A stretch of DNA of 64,000 nucleotides from Lasiosphaeris hirsuta (GCA_030549175.1 JAUKUA010000001.1:930001-994000); one strand, 5' to 3'; positions 23,206-36,521 are shown, numbered from the stretch's first letter. Notes: generated by a model from the letters alone, not told the origin. Program-made: numbers and translations.

Positions 23206-25754
23206 TCACTCCTGAAATTTCTTGTCAATCTTGACAAAGAGCTGACCAGGACTAGGCCGGCGGGTGTTCGGTTGCAGAAGGTCGATGCATCGATATCCTT
23301 GCTGGAGGCGGTCAAGACGAATGCACGCCCACGCCACCAACGGCTCCCGGAAATTGCTCGATCGGTCCTCGATCCTGAATCTGTTGTTGGTTCGAGAGTT
23401 AGCAACCATCTTCCCTTCCACCACGACACAAGACGCAAGACGCAAAATGAGTGGTGAGCGCCTTGGGGCGTTTGGGAAGCACGACCCTCCCGTCTCCCCC
23501 GCCGCACGTCATTTAAAGGCCCCGCGCTCTGTCATGTGTCTCCCCGGTAATTTTCTCCCCGGAAACCCATAACGCCCCCATGACACCTCGAGCGACCGTC
23601 AAGAATCTGGAAATGAACCATCGCGATCATGCATGCATGGACAGGAAAGCGGACGGCCAACCACTCGAGAACTCGGGAAGAGTATACAATCAAATAACGA
23701 GAATAGTGCTTACCTGAGAAAACTGAGCTCCTCAATGACATCTTTGACATTGAGGAACTCCAAGGGGGCGGCACCGTGCCCCCAGTCCGGATTGTCCGTC
23801 TCACGAGGAGGCGTCTCCCGTGTATAATCAACCGGCTTGACAGCCTTCTCAACGTGCAGCTCGAGCTTCACGGTTGGACGGAGCTTCTTGTCTCCTGCAA
23901 CACCCACACCATTATGCTTGCGCACTTCGGCCAGGGGAAGAAACTGCCCAGCGAGAACTGTGATTCGGAGGTCTAGTGTCTTTCGCGGTATGGCCTCGAC
24001 ATCGACATCGGCATCGCTGCGAAAACTAGCCGGTTTGAGAACCCAACCTTTCGTGTCGGCAAACATGGCATCGTTAAGCATCATGCCTTCGTCTGTCTTC
24101 TGCCAGTTCATAGCAACCATCTGCACCCCTCGCCGCCAGTGAAAGCTGGGGTCCGGGTTGCTGCTGTCGACGCGGGTGCCCTTTGGGTAGATTCGCATGA
24201 AGAAGTCTCGATTGTGCTCAAGCATCTTTCTATGCTTGTGCGTGTCCTGGGCTAGGGTAGAGAATGAGTGTTCGCTCAAGCTGAAAATATGACTCGGAGT
24301 CTGCGACGCCAGGGATTTATGGTCCTCGAAGTGTTCGCTATGGGTATAGATTGCGAGCGCTGCGAGTTCTTCGCAAATGGGAGGTTTGGTCGAGCGGAGC
24401 GGGTCAATCTGAAGCGTCCGGCCACGTTCGCATTCCAGAGGCCCAAGGTTGGGATCCAGGCGCTTCACCTTGATCAGGATCTTGCCATAAAGCTCATCCA
24501 ACCGGGGCTGGCATCTGTGAGGATCGCAATGGTCAAAAGGCTTATCCAGAAGCATGTCCTTCCACTCCTCCTTCATGATCTGCACCATGACTATCTGTTG
24601 CTCACGGTCTGCGCCAACCTCGAGGCTGATGATAAGAGGCAATTTGTTTTCCTCGTCGAAGGCACTGTCCGCAATAGCACGACAAACTTCCCGGAATCCC
24701 ACTGTTGACGTCATGGTGCCGTGGTGGTGAACGACGGGTTCTCCTCTGCAGACTGACCTGGATGAGGATCTGGACCGCAAGAGGCGCTCGGTGAGTTCCC
24801 TCGGGTCCAAGGTTGGTCTGCTTTCTCTCGCTTCGGTTGTGACGATACCCGGTTGGCTAGCACTTGCGGCACGACTGTGACGGCTGACGAGACCAGACAT
24901 AGCTAGTTTGATTGTTTCGCCGGTGAGTCGTGTTATAGAGGGAGAAGAAAGATGCCTCTGATGTGTTCGGTCGGGATTCGGAGCTGGTGATTTAGAAGGT
25001 GTGCGTGTCGAGGGGCCGTTCCAGACGTCGATCTCGATACATCGACACCCGCTCTTTAGGACCTGCAGCACTGTTAGTGTTTGTTGCTAATCGGGAACAG
25101 GTAAAACACATACAGCCCGGTATGCCTCCGCTGAGCTCTTTGACGCCAACTGGTTGCCCTCCAAATATGTGTTGTGACTACTGCTGATGAAGTAGTTACT
25201 GATCGGCATTGTCGGGGGATTCTCGTCGACGCGAATCTTGCGGCTGGCGTGCCAAGCATCCTCGTTGGTGAGCCAGACATAGAAAAACTCTTGGAAGGTG
25301 TAGTATGGGGGGTCCAGTTCTAACGGTTCAACAGCCACCACACCCTGGGTTTCCTTCAGAAATTCGAGGAACTTCCCGCGCGACAGCTTCCTATCTCGGC
25401 CACGCAGCGTGTCGTATATTTGTTCAACATGCCTCCTGACAGACTCGTGACAAGCTTTCTTCAGTGGCCCATCTATTGCCCCGTCGGCGCCGACCATTGT
25501 CCTAAGATTGCCGCCAAGCGCAGTTCCGAGAAAGGCGACATCGAGCATAGCGAATCTGGGTTGGTGGGGGTTGCCCCGGCCGAAAGTTGTCATCCTGCGA
25601 ATGAAGGAGGATTTTTCCTTGGGCTTCTCTCTGCGGAGCTGGGAGGAAGAACATGGTTAGAAACAGCCATGGTGAAAGAGGCTAGCTGATTGCTGGCAGA
25701 GGCATCGGGTGTCGCGAGAGGGTTTGCACATAAACTCACATTGAAGCACATCAT
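23206..25754 (-). CDS. Phosphoinositide-specific phospholipase C
   Basis: Delta-type PI-PLC, about 687 aa, which hydrolyses PIP2 to IP3 and diacylglycerol at membranes in a calcium-dependent way. Exons, from the start: 25740-25754 (MMCFN, inferred), 25114-25638, 23714-25062 and 23206-23380. An EF-hand-like region (SRGKFLEFLKE, YTFQEFFYVWL) precedes the X box: PISNYFISSSHNTYLEGNQL with catalytic His at about residue 160, and EIDVW supplying acidic ligands. After a Ser/Arg-rich insert of some 80 residues comes EPVVHHHGTMTST with the second His, and later IISLEVGAD. The Y box includes FSLSE, NRDFFMRIYPKG and GVQMVAMNWQ. A C2 domain ends in LQQGYRCIDLLQPN and VKIDKKFQE. The last intron (333 nt) is long for this genome. 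Family certain; the 15-nt first exon is inferred from splice signals and frame. Confidence 0.93.
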
Positions 25755-28427
25755 CAGGGCTACCGATGGCCAATTGGCCTCGCAATGCGCTGCCTCGAGC
25801 AGAGTTTGGTCACTCTTGGTTGGGACCCCCAGTTATCTCTCTTATCAGCACGTCAAGCGGGAGGACGCTGGGACCCGATTTTGACAGCTTCCGATCCCTA
25901 GCTAGAACAGGAACGAAAGTCCAACAAGGAAGCTGTGCGAGCGGAAGCTCCTGTTGCTGTTTGAAGAAGGGTGCCGCTCCCCAATTTTGGAAGAGGCGTC
26001 TGGGGATGAGAGGGGGGAGGTGGGTATGTTTAAGTTGTCAACGTTGCAGGCGGAGCGTGCTCAGCTCTCGACAGAGCCTCGCCCCGCGCGCAATCAGCTC
26101 TTGGCCAATGAATCCGACGAGTCGCCCCGCTACCGATTGCAACCGCAGCACCTCGGTGGCCCGAGGATGTGGTTCAGGAACGTTTTCCGAGACACAAAAG
26201 ACTGAGTTGCTGGGTCGAGGAATTCTCGATGGCTTTGCCGTCGTTTGTTACCTAAAAGATTTCAGACGAAATACGCGATGAAGTGACAACAACTCGAAGA
26301 CAGACGTGGAGAAAAGTTGGGCCTCGATTCGCGTTTAGGTACAGACATTTGAGACTTACAAATCAGAAGGGAAAGGTGTCCAGGGCTGTGCACCCACGGT
26401 TCGGTGAAGGCGGATGGGTTGCCATCAGTCAATCAGTCAACGGTCCGTCCCAATGAATGTCTCCCCGCCATTCGGGCGCCGTTGGAACTGGTGCTCAGGG
26501 CAAGCGAGACGCTGCGAAGGTCTTTGGAGCCCTATTGCCAAGAACAGACCCCATCAGCCCTACCACGAGATGGCAAGATGCATGAGCACACGACCTGGAT
26601 TGGCCTAATGGGCCAGGCTGCCAGGTTTCGCCAAGGCGTGGGTGAGAGGGGGACATGGTGGATGGTGGCTGTGCCGTCAACCAGACATTTTGACCCTGTC
26701 TGCCGGTCTGCTTTCCCCGTCTTTCGTGTCTCCAATGATGGCCAAAATCCTTCTCGAAGCTGTAACAGCTTCTTCTTCCCCTTGGAGCGTGAAAGAGGTC
26801 GGTTTTGCGGATTCGAGTGATTACGCAGAACCAAGGTGCCGGCTTCGCGCCCTGGGTATTCAGTCCTTCGATTTCTTCATGACGTCGACACGTGAGAAAA
26901 ATGAAGGGGAGGGTCAATTTGGGCATAGATCCAATCAGACTGCATGGCACTAATGTGTAACCAACGAGGACAACAACGAGACCAGCAGGTGCACAGCCTC
27001 TTTCCGCCAGCATGCGCAGTTGCGACAGCATGGCAAGCAAGCAAGCACAAGCAGTGTCTGCGTCGACAGCCTGCCCCCGCGAATATTGCCGGTTTTGATT
27101 GATACTGCGCATCACCACAGAACGGGACACTGCCGTCCAGGCGACTTATTGATGCAGTCCTGGAGAGAGAGAGAGATTCCTGCGGCACAATTGGCTGCAC
27201 CCCAGATCTGCATCGTTTGGAGTCATGACACGGGAGATCTGGCTGTAAGAGCTGTCGAACCGTGACGCTCCCAGCAGCTCAGCAGAGCTTCTACGACGTG
27301 TGTCATCACCACTGGCGGTTCCGTGTCTGGTTGCAACGTGATGTTGTTTCTAAGGTCCGGCGTTCGCCGCTGGTGTTGGAGCCTCACGACCGCCACCGTG
27401 ACCTGGGGGAGCCCCTTGAAGCGGCCGGAGAATGGCCGGCCTAGCAAGCGGTGAGCCAAAGTGGGGGACAAGGTAGGTAGGTAGGCTTCCCGTCCGGGTC
27501 GCGGGGCGGCACGGGGCTGCCGCAATCACAAAAGTGCATCACACTTAGGTAAGCTATGAGGTTGAGATGGAACGTCGGAGCTCGATTGTCTGGAATGACT
27601 CCAAAAGAACGGCCACACAACTGCTCCTCGGGCGCGAAGCCGGCAACGGGGCCCCTATCGAGACAGAATCGACCGCCGCGGCGAGGGGCAGTGCAAGCTT
27701 GCAGTGCAGTGCAAAGAGACCTGCAGGTTTTTTTCTCTCGGCATGCGGCCGCAGGTCGCATTCTGATTGATGATGGAGTTTGCTTTTCCGTCCCGCCGTG
27801 CCTTCATCCCATCGTCTCTATCAGGCGTCATCCTGTTACCTTGCCTCGCCTACTGCTTCTGCCAGGGCGGCATCGCCTTCAACCCTTTCGGTTATTTGAT
27901 TGCACTACATGTTAGGTAGTACAACCTCAAAATCCTTTAACATGGCGCAATAGAGAAAATTGGCGATTGTTGCTGGCTATTTCGGGCCAATGTCGTGACA
28001 CGACCTGCCGTAACAATGTCAAGGGGCATGTCCTGATATAATTTACACTATTAATAACTTCTGTCCCTTGCTTATCGTGGTGCCAGTGTAGTGTAGCACG
28101 GGAGCCTCAGCTCGCACTTCCTCGACAGCTTCATGAGGGAATGAGTGGGTGGCTTCGCATAGGTAAAAGCTCACTCAAGCGCAGATATCGCAACGAAAAT
28201 TTGACCATTTAATAACTCAAGCTAGTTATTCCTCGTCGCACGAACACAAAAAGATCATGTATAGTCCCAAGCCACATAAACCAAAAGAGTATTGTCGTAG
28301 CATCATTGTCTTTATTGTGTCGAATTGCTTTTCCTATAGTACAAAGGCTGGGTTTCTTGAACCATGCCACACTCTCTCCCCCGTTCCACCAGACCAGACT
28401 AGATCATGCGCGATCTCTCCCTCAGGG
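25755..28427. other. Intergenic region
   Basis: No supported gene in 2.7 kb. The part near 25755-26400 is probably the PLC promoter. A short GTAG tandem repeat occurs near 27474-27487. The region from about 27900 to 28400 is richer in A and T than its neighbours. Confidence 0.45.
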
Positions 28428-28436
28428 TATATATAT
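28428..28436 (+). promoter_or_regulatory. TATA box of the orphan gene
   Basis: TATATATAT about 70 bases upstream of an ATG in a strong context (CAAAACAAAATGCC). The intervening sequence is pyrimidine-rich (TTTTCTCACTTTCCCCTCCC), as in many fungal 5' untranslated leaders. Confidence 0.55.
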
Positions 28437-28504
28437 CAATCCTCTTTGCAACCCCCTTTTGCTGTCAGTTTTCTCACTTTCCCCTCCCTCATTTCCAAAA
28501 CAAA

Positions 28505-28786
28505 ATGCCAACCTATGTAAAGCCTCAGAAAATGCGCCATGACCAATATGTCTTCGATGTCGAAACCAATCCCCTCGCGATTGTAGAATGTGGCTTTGCC
28601 GCCCGTTTTGGGAGGGAAGCAAATGCCAGAATAACTACAAAAGAAAAGCCTGAAAATGACAAGCGTGTAGCGTTTGTTCGTAAATATCGCCGAGAAAATT
28701 GTGCGGATGTTAAATGTACAGTGTTGGATCGTAACATGAAAAAATACCCTCGATCCAAGTTCGAATTATTGGGGGCGATCAAATAA
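28505..28786 (+). CDS. Orphan basic protein of 93 aa
   Basis: Single-exon reading frame beginning MPTYVKPQKMRHDQYVF and ending SKFELLGAIK. It has a clear TATA box and a pyrimidine-rich leader. The protein is basic with two Cys, has no signal peptide or membrane segment from this start, and I recognise no domain. A longer in-frame reading from 28406 would add a hydrophobic N-terminus (ISILFATPFCC), but that ATG lies upstream of the TATA box, so I prefer the later start. Base composition is more A/T-rich than in neighbouring genes. It ends tail to tail with the large minus-strand gene, 160 bases apart. Confidence 0.5.
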   Translation: MPTYVKPQKMRHDQYVFDVETNPLAIVECGFAARFGREANARITTKEKPENDKRVAFVRKYRRENCADVKCTVLDRNMKKYPRSKFELLGAIK

Positions 28787-28946
28787 ACATGATGCGTGTA
28801 TAGCGAGTGTCGATGTGACTATTCAAATGCTCGATGTAGATGGGACGCCAATTATGCAGGATATCATATGTCGAAAACCGAAATATCAAGATAAAAGAAA
28901 ATGCTCCGCAAAGTAAAGTTAGGTGTCATCGATAGACGTCGCCGCT

Positions 28947-31900
28947 TCAGCCCCAGATGGGGGCGTTTCGGTACGCGGGTGAATTGTAGCTGTGGAGGAT
29001 GCGGAACGGCGCATTGGGGCCTTGTGCGCTGCGGCTGACGCTGCGGTTACGGTTGTGGCCTCGAGGAACATATGGTGGGTAGCGACCATCCTGAAGCCAC
29101 TGGCCAGCGCCAGGATCTAGCTCACTGTTGCTACTCCAAGGGTTGTAGCTTTGCTTTAGGCCCGAGTACCCGTTCGACATCGATGGAGGGTGGCCGGATT
29201 GTGCACGCTTTTGCGGGTGGTTGAAACCGTCATAGCTGGCTCGATGTTTGAGCTTTTGGGGCCGGGCAGTTCGAACTTGCCAGGATTGGGCGCTGCTTGG
29301 ACGTGGAATGGCGTAACCGTCCTGACCCTGTACAGAAGATACCGAATTTCGCCGGCTAGCCTGCGCCGACGGCGGCCGAGAGACCTGGTTGGATGGGCCA
29401 TGATCTGTCTGCACATTCCACTTTGGGGTCTTGGGCTGCGGTGGCTGCGAATGCCGGAATGACATAATCCGGCGCGGGTCCATTGGAGGAATAATAGGAG
29501 GAGATGGATTCGATTGCTCTGAGCCGCTATCCATCACCTGCTGGAACGACGGATAGCTGTGGACGTTATTCCTGATTGGCTTCTTCGCCAACTGCTGCGA
29601 GGACGGGTAGCTTTGAATGCTTTCTCGGCTCGCTTTCCGGCTCAGACTCGCTGTAGACGACTGTGACCGTAGTGGTGGAGGGACTCTCAGTGACATCGGC
29701 CTTCGAGTGCCCATACTGATCGGAGGAGATCCTCTCTCCCTTTCCCGGGTCTCCATGGATAGCGCTCGTGCTAGAAGCGGGCTTGGGAGAGCAGGGGATG
29801 GAAGGTCCAGAGGCGAGTTTGTAAGAGTTGGGGATCTCGTGTCCGGATACCGCACCGCGGATTCTTTGAGGCTCATAGTCCTGCCGATCAATCTCGGCGA
29901 CATAGCACCATCTCGGCTTCCGGTCATTGCAACAAACGCAGCATCATACGCGTTGTTCCCGAGGCTAGCAGTTATTGAGGAGTATGATGAAAGATCAAGT
30001 TCAGAAGGGAGAAGCGACTCGGGGGTAACCACTTTTTGTGGCACCTGTTCTTTCCCTTTGACCGACTCCTGACGGACTGGAACTGGCTTCCTCGGGATTG
30101 GCTTCTTCGGGATTACATGCGATGCAACATGTGCGATAGATGATGGCATCCCTTGAAGAGTGTGTCTCCATGAAGTCTCCTTTGTCTCTTGCGCTGTCTC
30201 TCTCTCTTCCTCGGGAACTTTCGCAACTGATGGAATCGCATTCGCAGCTTCGAGGCTCGCCTCCATACTCCCTACACTGAAAATGGTCTTCAAGGTGTCA
30301 AAGCTGGACCTCGGCTTTAAAGCCAGCCTCTTGGTTGTCAACGGAAACAGCCCTGTGTGCTCGTGAAATTTGGTCTCAACGTCTCGCGGAATAGCAGGGA
30401 TATTGCTCTTCTCAACCACGTGCGTCGTGTGGACGGTCAAAGGGCCAGCAGTAGGACGCCGCGCCCCGCTCAGAAGCCTTTGCAGCTTGCTTGGTTTGTG
30501 CGACCCGCTGCTGATGCTCAACGCTGAGGTTGAATTATCGGATTTCACTGACGTTACGCTGACTGGCGTGCAAGGCGTTGATTCTGAAGACCTGGGGCCA
30601 GAGTCTCCGGAGGAGAAACTAGCGAGTTGGGCAGGGTTAGGTCTTGCCGCTCTCGGAGCATCCTTTGACCAATTGCTGCTGGACGGGACCGGTCTGGGAG
30701 CAGGGCTCGCCTTTGACTGTATGGGGGAAATGGGCGGAATATCTTTGGGAGGAACAGGCGGGGGAGGGGCTTCCCTCTGAGGTGGCAGTATGTGAGAATG
30801 AGCAGTTCTGAAACTGGATAAGCTGCGCTCCTCAGACTGCACTGACCCGCTCCGCTGGCTTGAATGTGTGAGCGGCTTGTCAAGTGTCAACGTCAATTCC
30901 CGGTCTTGAGCCTTCAATTGAAAGGAGCGCAATGACACATTTGAGCTATATCCAGAATCGGCCTTTGTCAAGGGTTTGTGCGAGGATTCGGAAGGACTTC
31001 TTGTGGACATGAAGCCGCTATCAGTCCGTGGAAAGCTCTTGCCAGCCTCCTCACCAGCCTGTCCATGATGCGATTTCGCACTAGGGTCTAAGCGAACATC
31101 CAGCACCTCAACCGAATCATACTCTGGCTGGGCTTCGTCCTCGAACAGTTCATCCTCTGCTGCAGTGGCCTTGGAAGTTGTTTGAAGCTTTGGGCTTATT
31201 GGCAGAGGATCCAGGAGGGAAAACGGACTGAAGCTGATGTCGGCTAGATAATCTGGTTGAACGGTAGAGGCGGACGTGATCGATGTGAGGTCCGTGGGCA
31301 CAGATCCAGAGACGGTGCTAGCAGCATCCACACTTAGAAAAGATGTAGCAATCGGGCTCAGCTGAAAAGAACGGGGCTGTGGCGCTTCAAGCTGTGGAAA
31401 AGCTGGAGGCATGGTGGTGACGACACTCGGCTCATCAGCCGTTGTCGCGGAGAAGTAATCATCACCATCACGTCTTCCGGGACTTCCCTGGCTAGTATCT
31501 CCCCTTCTACGGCTCTTCTCAATCTCGGGACTCGCAGGGCTTGCCGCGCCATTGGTGATACGCAAGGACCCGAGCTTGAAGGCGCCAATTGATTGATACT
31601 CGTCTTCGCATGGCGTGACCACGCGCGGTACGTCCGCGTCCGGTATGCACGGCGGCATTGACAAGACGCCGCTTTGGTAGGACTCGAAGGATTGCTGTCG
31701 AGAGAGATTCGGTGTAGGTGGGTGGCTGTAACGAAAGTTCACCCTTGATTGGGCGGGGCTCTCGCGGGTTGAGTTGGATCGTGTCGCCACGCCCGGCTTT
31801 TGAATCACGGAACGCCTCCTGACGGGCATATAGAGCGAGAGGTCCGAGTTGGCACGACTGATTGTGGTACTCGGGGGGTTTGTTGGTGGATGCGTTGGGT

Positions 31901-32584
31901 TTGAGCTTTTCCACGTTGTCTCAGTAACCACCGTCATCCTGTTCTCTGACATCGCCGTCATCTGCTCGAAGGCTGGCTCTTCATCAAGGTTCAGCAGACG
32001 CTTAGCTTCGTAAGACGACATGTCATAGTTCCAAGAAGTTCGAGATCTGGGTGGCCCCGACCAACTAAGCACACAGGACGGTCAGCGATTGGAAGCGTTC
32101 CACAGCTTTGAGTCCCGGGAAATGCATACCTTTCAGGAGCCGGCTGTCCATAGTACGAGATAGCAGACTCGTACGTCATGGAATTGGTCCTGCCCAACTT
32201 CTCGGCAACCCGCGAGGCGGGATTTGAGCTGCGGTGCCGCCGCTCAGGATCTTCGACCCCTTGTGACGAGTTAGAGCGAAACAGGCTCCTCCGCCTCGAC
32301 TCTTTCTGTTGAACCGATACAGCTGAGGCGCTCCTCTCGATACGGGGTGTGTCGAGGGAATCTGAGGTTTCGGCGGTGGAGGACGAGGTCGCAGTCGTCG
32401 GGGTGGACACTGGTGATGGTGGTGGGGGTTGAAGGCTCAGGCGAGCATTTGAGAAGCGCTTCGAGCTATTTGAGAAGACACCAGGGCTCAACAGGCCGGC
32501 TGTCGCATGATTACCCGTCTTCGGCTTCGACAGTCTTTGGGAGCGCCTCCGAGGTTCCCCAATGGACGACTGGGAGTTACCCAT
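28947..32584 (-). CDS. Large disordered Ser/Pro-rich protein, N-myristoylation-type start
   Basis: Protein of 1190 aa from two exons, 32130-32584 and 28947-32064 (3573 nt), separated by a 65-nt intron (GTATGC donor, GTGCTTAG acceptor). It begins MGNSQSSIGEPRRRSQRL: Gly2 with Ser6 fits an N-myristoylation signal, and the next basic residues would favour membrane binding. Nearly the whole chain is low-complexity Ser/Pro/Thr sequence with many RxxS and SP sites, suggesting a phosphorylated scaffold. Proline clusters (PPPPVPPKDIPP) could bind SH3 domains. A compact C-terminal block, APFRILHSYNSPAYRNAPIWG (read with a break after NSP), looks conserved rather than random. I do not recognise a family. 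Membrane-associated scaffold is inference only. Confidence 0.8.
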
Positions 32585-35500
32585 GGTGTGGGCAGGTGGG
32601 CGGTGCCCGGGGCGACGGCAGAATATTATTATGCGGAAGCAAGCACTTCCATGCCGTGAACCCGACCCGTTCTCAACGGCGGGCAGCTCGCAAGTTCTTC
32701 ATGTACATGAGGAAGGCAGGAAGGGCAGCAATAAAGACCAGACACGAGAAGCGGCTCGAGTTGTTTAGAAAGCTATGCACCGGAGGGGGGTAGGGTAAGG
32801 TAAGGTAGGCAATGGCCGAGGTGGGCGGAGGGCCCTGTAAGTAATTATTTAGGAAAAGCAAAGGTCAAAAGCAACCTGGGAAAGAAAAGGGCCGTCAAAC
32901 GGAATAATGCCCAGTCAGAAACCAGCCTGGCTGGTTCGATGGCGTTTCTGATCTTGTTCGCTCGCTCAGTCTGTGGACTGGGTCCAACGGGAAACACCCG
33001 TCACCCGCTTTTGAGACCTGAGACGCCAGCAGGGCACGAGAAAGAAAGGGCGAGGTGAGAGACAGAATGGCACCGAGGCACAGAGGGCTGGTGAGTGGGA
33101 AGAAAGACGGGAAGAGCTTGCCTGATGAGCAGGCACACACCCCATGTCCATGCCCGTGTCCATGCCATCATGGCGGGCTCCATGGCGGGCTCCATGGCTG
33201 AGTCTGGACAATCCAAGCAGGAGCTGCGCGGTACATTTGGTACGGGACGTGCGCAGGCTCCGACACAGAGATCTTTGGGGCCAGAGGCGTCGAACAAAAC
33301 GCGAAAACGGGGAGGGGGCTTACGCTTGACAGTGTGACGGTGGGGAACGGTGGGGGATGGTGGAGAGGGATCGCTGTCTGGGATCAGATTCCCTCTGCGC
33401 TTGCGGCTGCCAGTGACGGCAACGACGGAGCGAGTGTGCGCGAGAGCAAAAGGTGCGGCCAGGCGAGCGACAGAAAAACGCTTCGGTTTACGCTTCAGTT
33501 ACAGGAGCCGGCCGTGGATGACGCCTTTCATTATCTCAGACGAGGGGCACTCGTCCCCGTCTGTAAGCCGACCTCCGTGCTGCACACAGCACGGCGCGCG
33601 CTGCACCACAGATGAGCCTGTATCCAGAACTGTCTGATCCCTGCCTCCTCCCTGCCCCCTCGAGTTCCTGGCGAATCCCTTCTCGGTTCAACAGTGGAAG
33701 GCTGGAGTTCTTTGGCCGCGATAGAGGTATGATGGCAGACTGTAATATCGCCGAGCGGCCTTTTACCTTCTTTTCTCGACTGCGACCGTGTCATTTCCCA
33801 GTATTCCAGCTTTGGCCAAAAAGGTGGATGCTACATGGAGCACAGTTGGGTGCATCTGGGCACTTCGGAGGGTGGCTCTGAGACGCTGGCCTGAGGGGTC
33901 TTCCCCGCGGCACAGCGACTTTGCCAACCGCCATTGAAAGCCTGCTTTCCACCATGCAATGATACGTGAGGTAGGTACCAAACCCACATATCTCGTGGAT
34001 GGCCAATCAAACCAAGCGTTTACTTGACTGGGAGGGCTGGAGAACTAAGAGACGCCGTTTCCATGTGTCCAAATGCGCTGGCCGTTGGGCGGCGTTCTAG
34101 TACTGACGGTTGATCCGAGAGGCGCCAGGAGAGCTGTCAGCAGCTCGAACTGGCGTGTCTTGAATGGCCCCGTCATCCGTTAGGTTGTTTCCTGTTGCAT
34201 CTTGGGGCTCGGCCCCGTTCTTGGGGCCTGGGCATGGTGAAGCAAGCTGAAGACACGCAAGCTCGAGATGATTGATTCGATGCTGTGCTGGGGCTGTCCA
34301 ACTGTGCATCTGCACGCACCACAGTCCGAGCAGCCACGGCAGTCCAACCAGCAAAAACAGCCTGACCAGCAAGCCGTCGGCGGATCGACCTTGCTTTTTT
34401 AGACACTATGGAAGCAGTTTCAGATGTGCAAAGTCCTCCTCAGCCAACCCAGCAGTGTCGCAATCATAAACCCTTCCCTCTTTCGGCCATCTGATGGCGA
34501 ATTTGGGTCGCGTCTCTGCGACGGCGGTCTGTCAAGACCGCTCCGAAGCTGGCCGCGCGCATTCGATCCTCCGGGGCCGGGCCACAAAAAAGATTGACTT
34601 GCCACTATTCGCCGTCGCAGCCTCGGTCCCCACCAGGCTCTCGCACACACCTTACCCTGTGATCACCTCCTTGAACAGAACCGTATACGGACCAGAGAGG
34701 AGCAGAGGGGCAGTAGCGAGCAGCAGTCGTGCTGCCAAAACCCGGGTGCAGAAAAACCTTTGTCATGCTTTTCTTGATGTGACCTCACTGCCGGGAAGCA
34801 ATCCGGGTGGCAAGCGCGCTTCCACTTTTCGCACGAAGCCAAGAAAGACTCGAGATGCGGGCAGTCGTCAGACTGATCCAGACCTCGTCGCTAGAGATAA
34901 AACGCTACGACACCACACCCGCCAACCTCCCCCGACGATAGAAGCACAGCATCCAGCCAGCATCCCCCACACTTGGCCAACTTGGACAGGGGGCTTGCTG
35001 AGGCTCCCCAGCCTGGATGTAACGCTGGCTTGAGATTGGATGGGAGTGGACGTCATCATTCGGTTGCGCCTGGCCTGTCCTGCGAGGCCCTGCAAGGCCT
35101 GCCACCCCCAGTCTTTTCATCTGCAAGTTCAAAATAAAAGGCGAGAAACACCGGCACATAAATATCGCGCGCATTGTTTCAACGAAGAGTAGGAAGAGCG
35201 CGAGCAATGGAAAGCAAGCAGGTTGGAACCAAGATTTGCACCGACGCCTCCCCAGCTCTGGGCATTCTGTGCATATCCGTTTCTCGGGAAGAGCATCGAG
35301 ATCTCGGATAGGCTGGCCAAAATCTCCGGGGGCCCTGCTCAGCGTCCAAATGCCAGACCGAGATCGCATCCCCCTCCCCCACCGTTATGACGGCAGAACG
35401 GCGTTCAAGACTGAAGTACCGAGGAACTCGGCGTCTCGCACAGAGCAGCTATCTCCAAGAGAAGGCCGCATAAGGTCTATCTGTCGGCGCCGCGCTGTGG

Positions 35501-36521
35501 AAGGCTAGCTCAATCAACGAATAGTTGCGCTGTCGTCTCGGCACTGAACAGCAGCTACCTGCGTCTCTTAAACACCGACGCGGCTGCGTAATGGATTATG
35601 GCGCGCTGCACGATAACTGTCTCGACAGGCGGCCGGCCGGTGGTAGACTGGCGGTCAGTCAGAATTGCGCAGACCGGTTCGTGCGGTTCGCAGCTCGAAA
35701 TCCTGCCATTGGTCCTCCCGCTCACCTCCGCGGTGGTGACGGCAGCGCGTCGATGCTCAGAGAGGCGCCAGGAGCGCCCAATGGCCACGTGTGAGACAAA
35801 CGGACGAAAAGGGCAAATGACAAAAGGCCTTCTCGCTCATCTCCGACTCGCTGGGTGGGTTGCTGATGCTAGCTCGAAAACCGTGACTTGCAGAGAGGCT
35901 ACATTCGAATGCATCATGTGAATCAAGACAGCCCCGAGATGTAGTTGTAGTGTGGAAATCGCGATTCCTTTCTTGGGTCTTGATCCCGCTCGTCACCAAA
36001 AATACGGTATCCCGACTTCTGGAAAGAAGCCCAGCCACAGGTGCTCCGGAGGACCAATGGCGCTCGCTGAAACCCCCACGATTAGCGGTTCCAGGCCTTG
36101 ATCGGATGTCGGAACCACAATCAATTCATCTCTTGGCGCTTCCGTTTTCGATGTAACTCTCCAAATGCATCCTACTGTTTATCAACTGACACCATTGCCG
36201 GGCAAGGCCCCAGCCCCATTACCAATGGAACCTTACCAGCCTCTCGCTATCATCAAGGCAGCTGAATATTTGAAGGGCCTCAGCGGCACTTGGTCATGAT
36301 TCTCTGTGTTGGGTCTGTGGTTGTTAGACCAGCCGCCAGAGGTCCAACTTGCTGACAGCGCCAGCCAGCTTGGACATGTCGTGTCACGAGAGCGTCCCCT
36401 GATTGGTCCCAGCCTGTTCGAAAGCGAAACTCGGTTGCGCGAGGCCGCATAAATCGTCAAGCCAAAAGACTGCCGGCAAAAGTCGCTTTGAGACGACAAG
36501 ACGACACGGGCTGACCCCAAG
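32585..36521. other. Intergenic region of about 4 kb
   Basis: No supported gene. Immediately upstream of the large disordered-protein gene this should include its promoter. Short repeats built on CATGTCCATG and GGCGGGCTCCAT occur at about 33143-33196. Frames on both strands are short and mutually overlapping. Confidence 0.45.

Noticed and set aside
29268..29286. GTTCGAAC palindrome resembling a tRNA T-loop
   Set aside because: It lies inside the coding sequence of the large disordered protein and has no surrounding cloverleaf.
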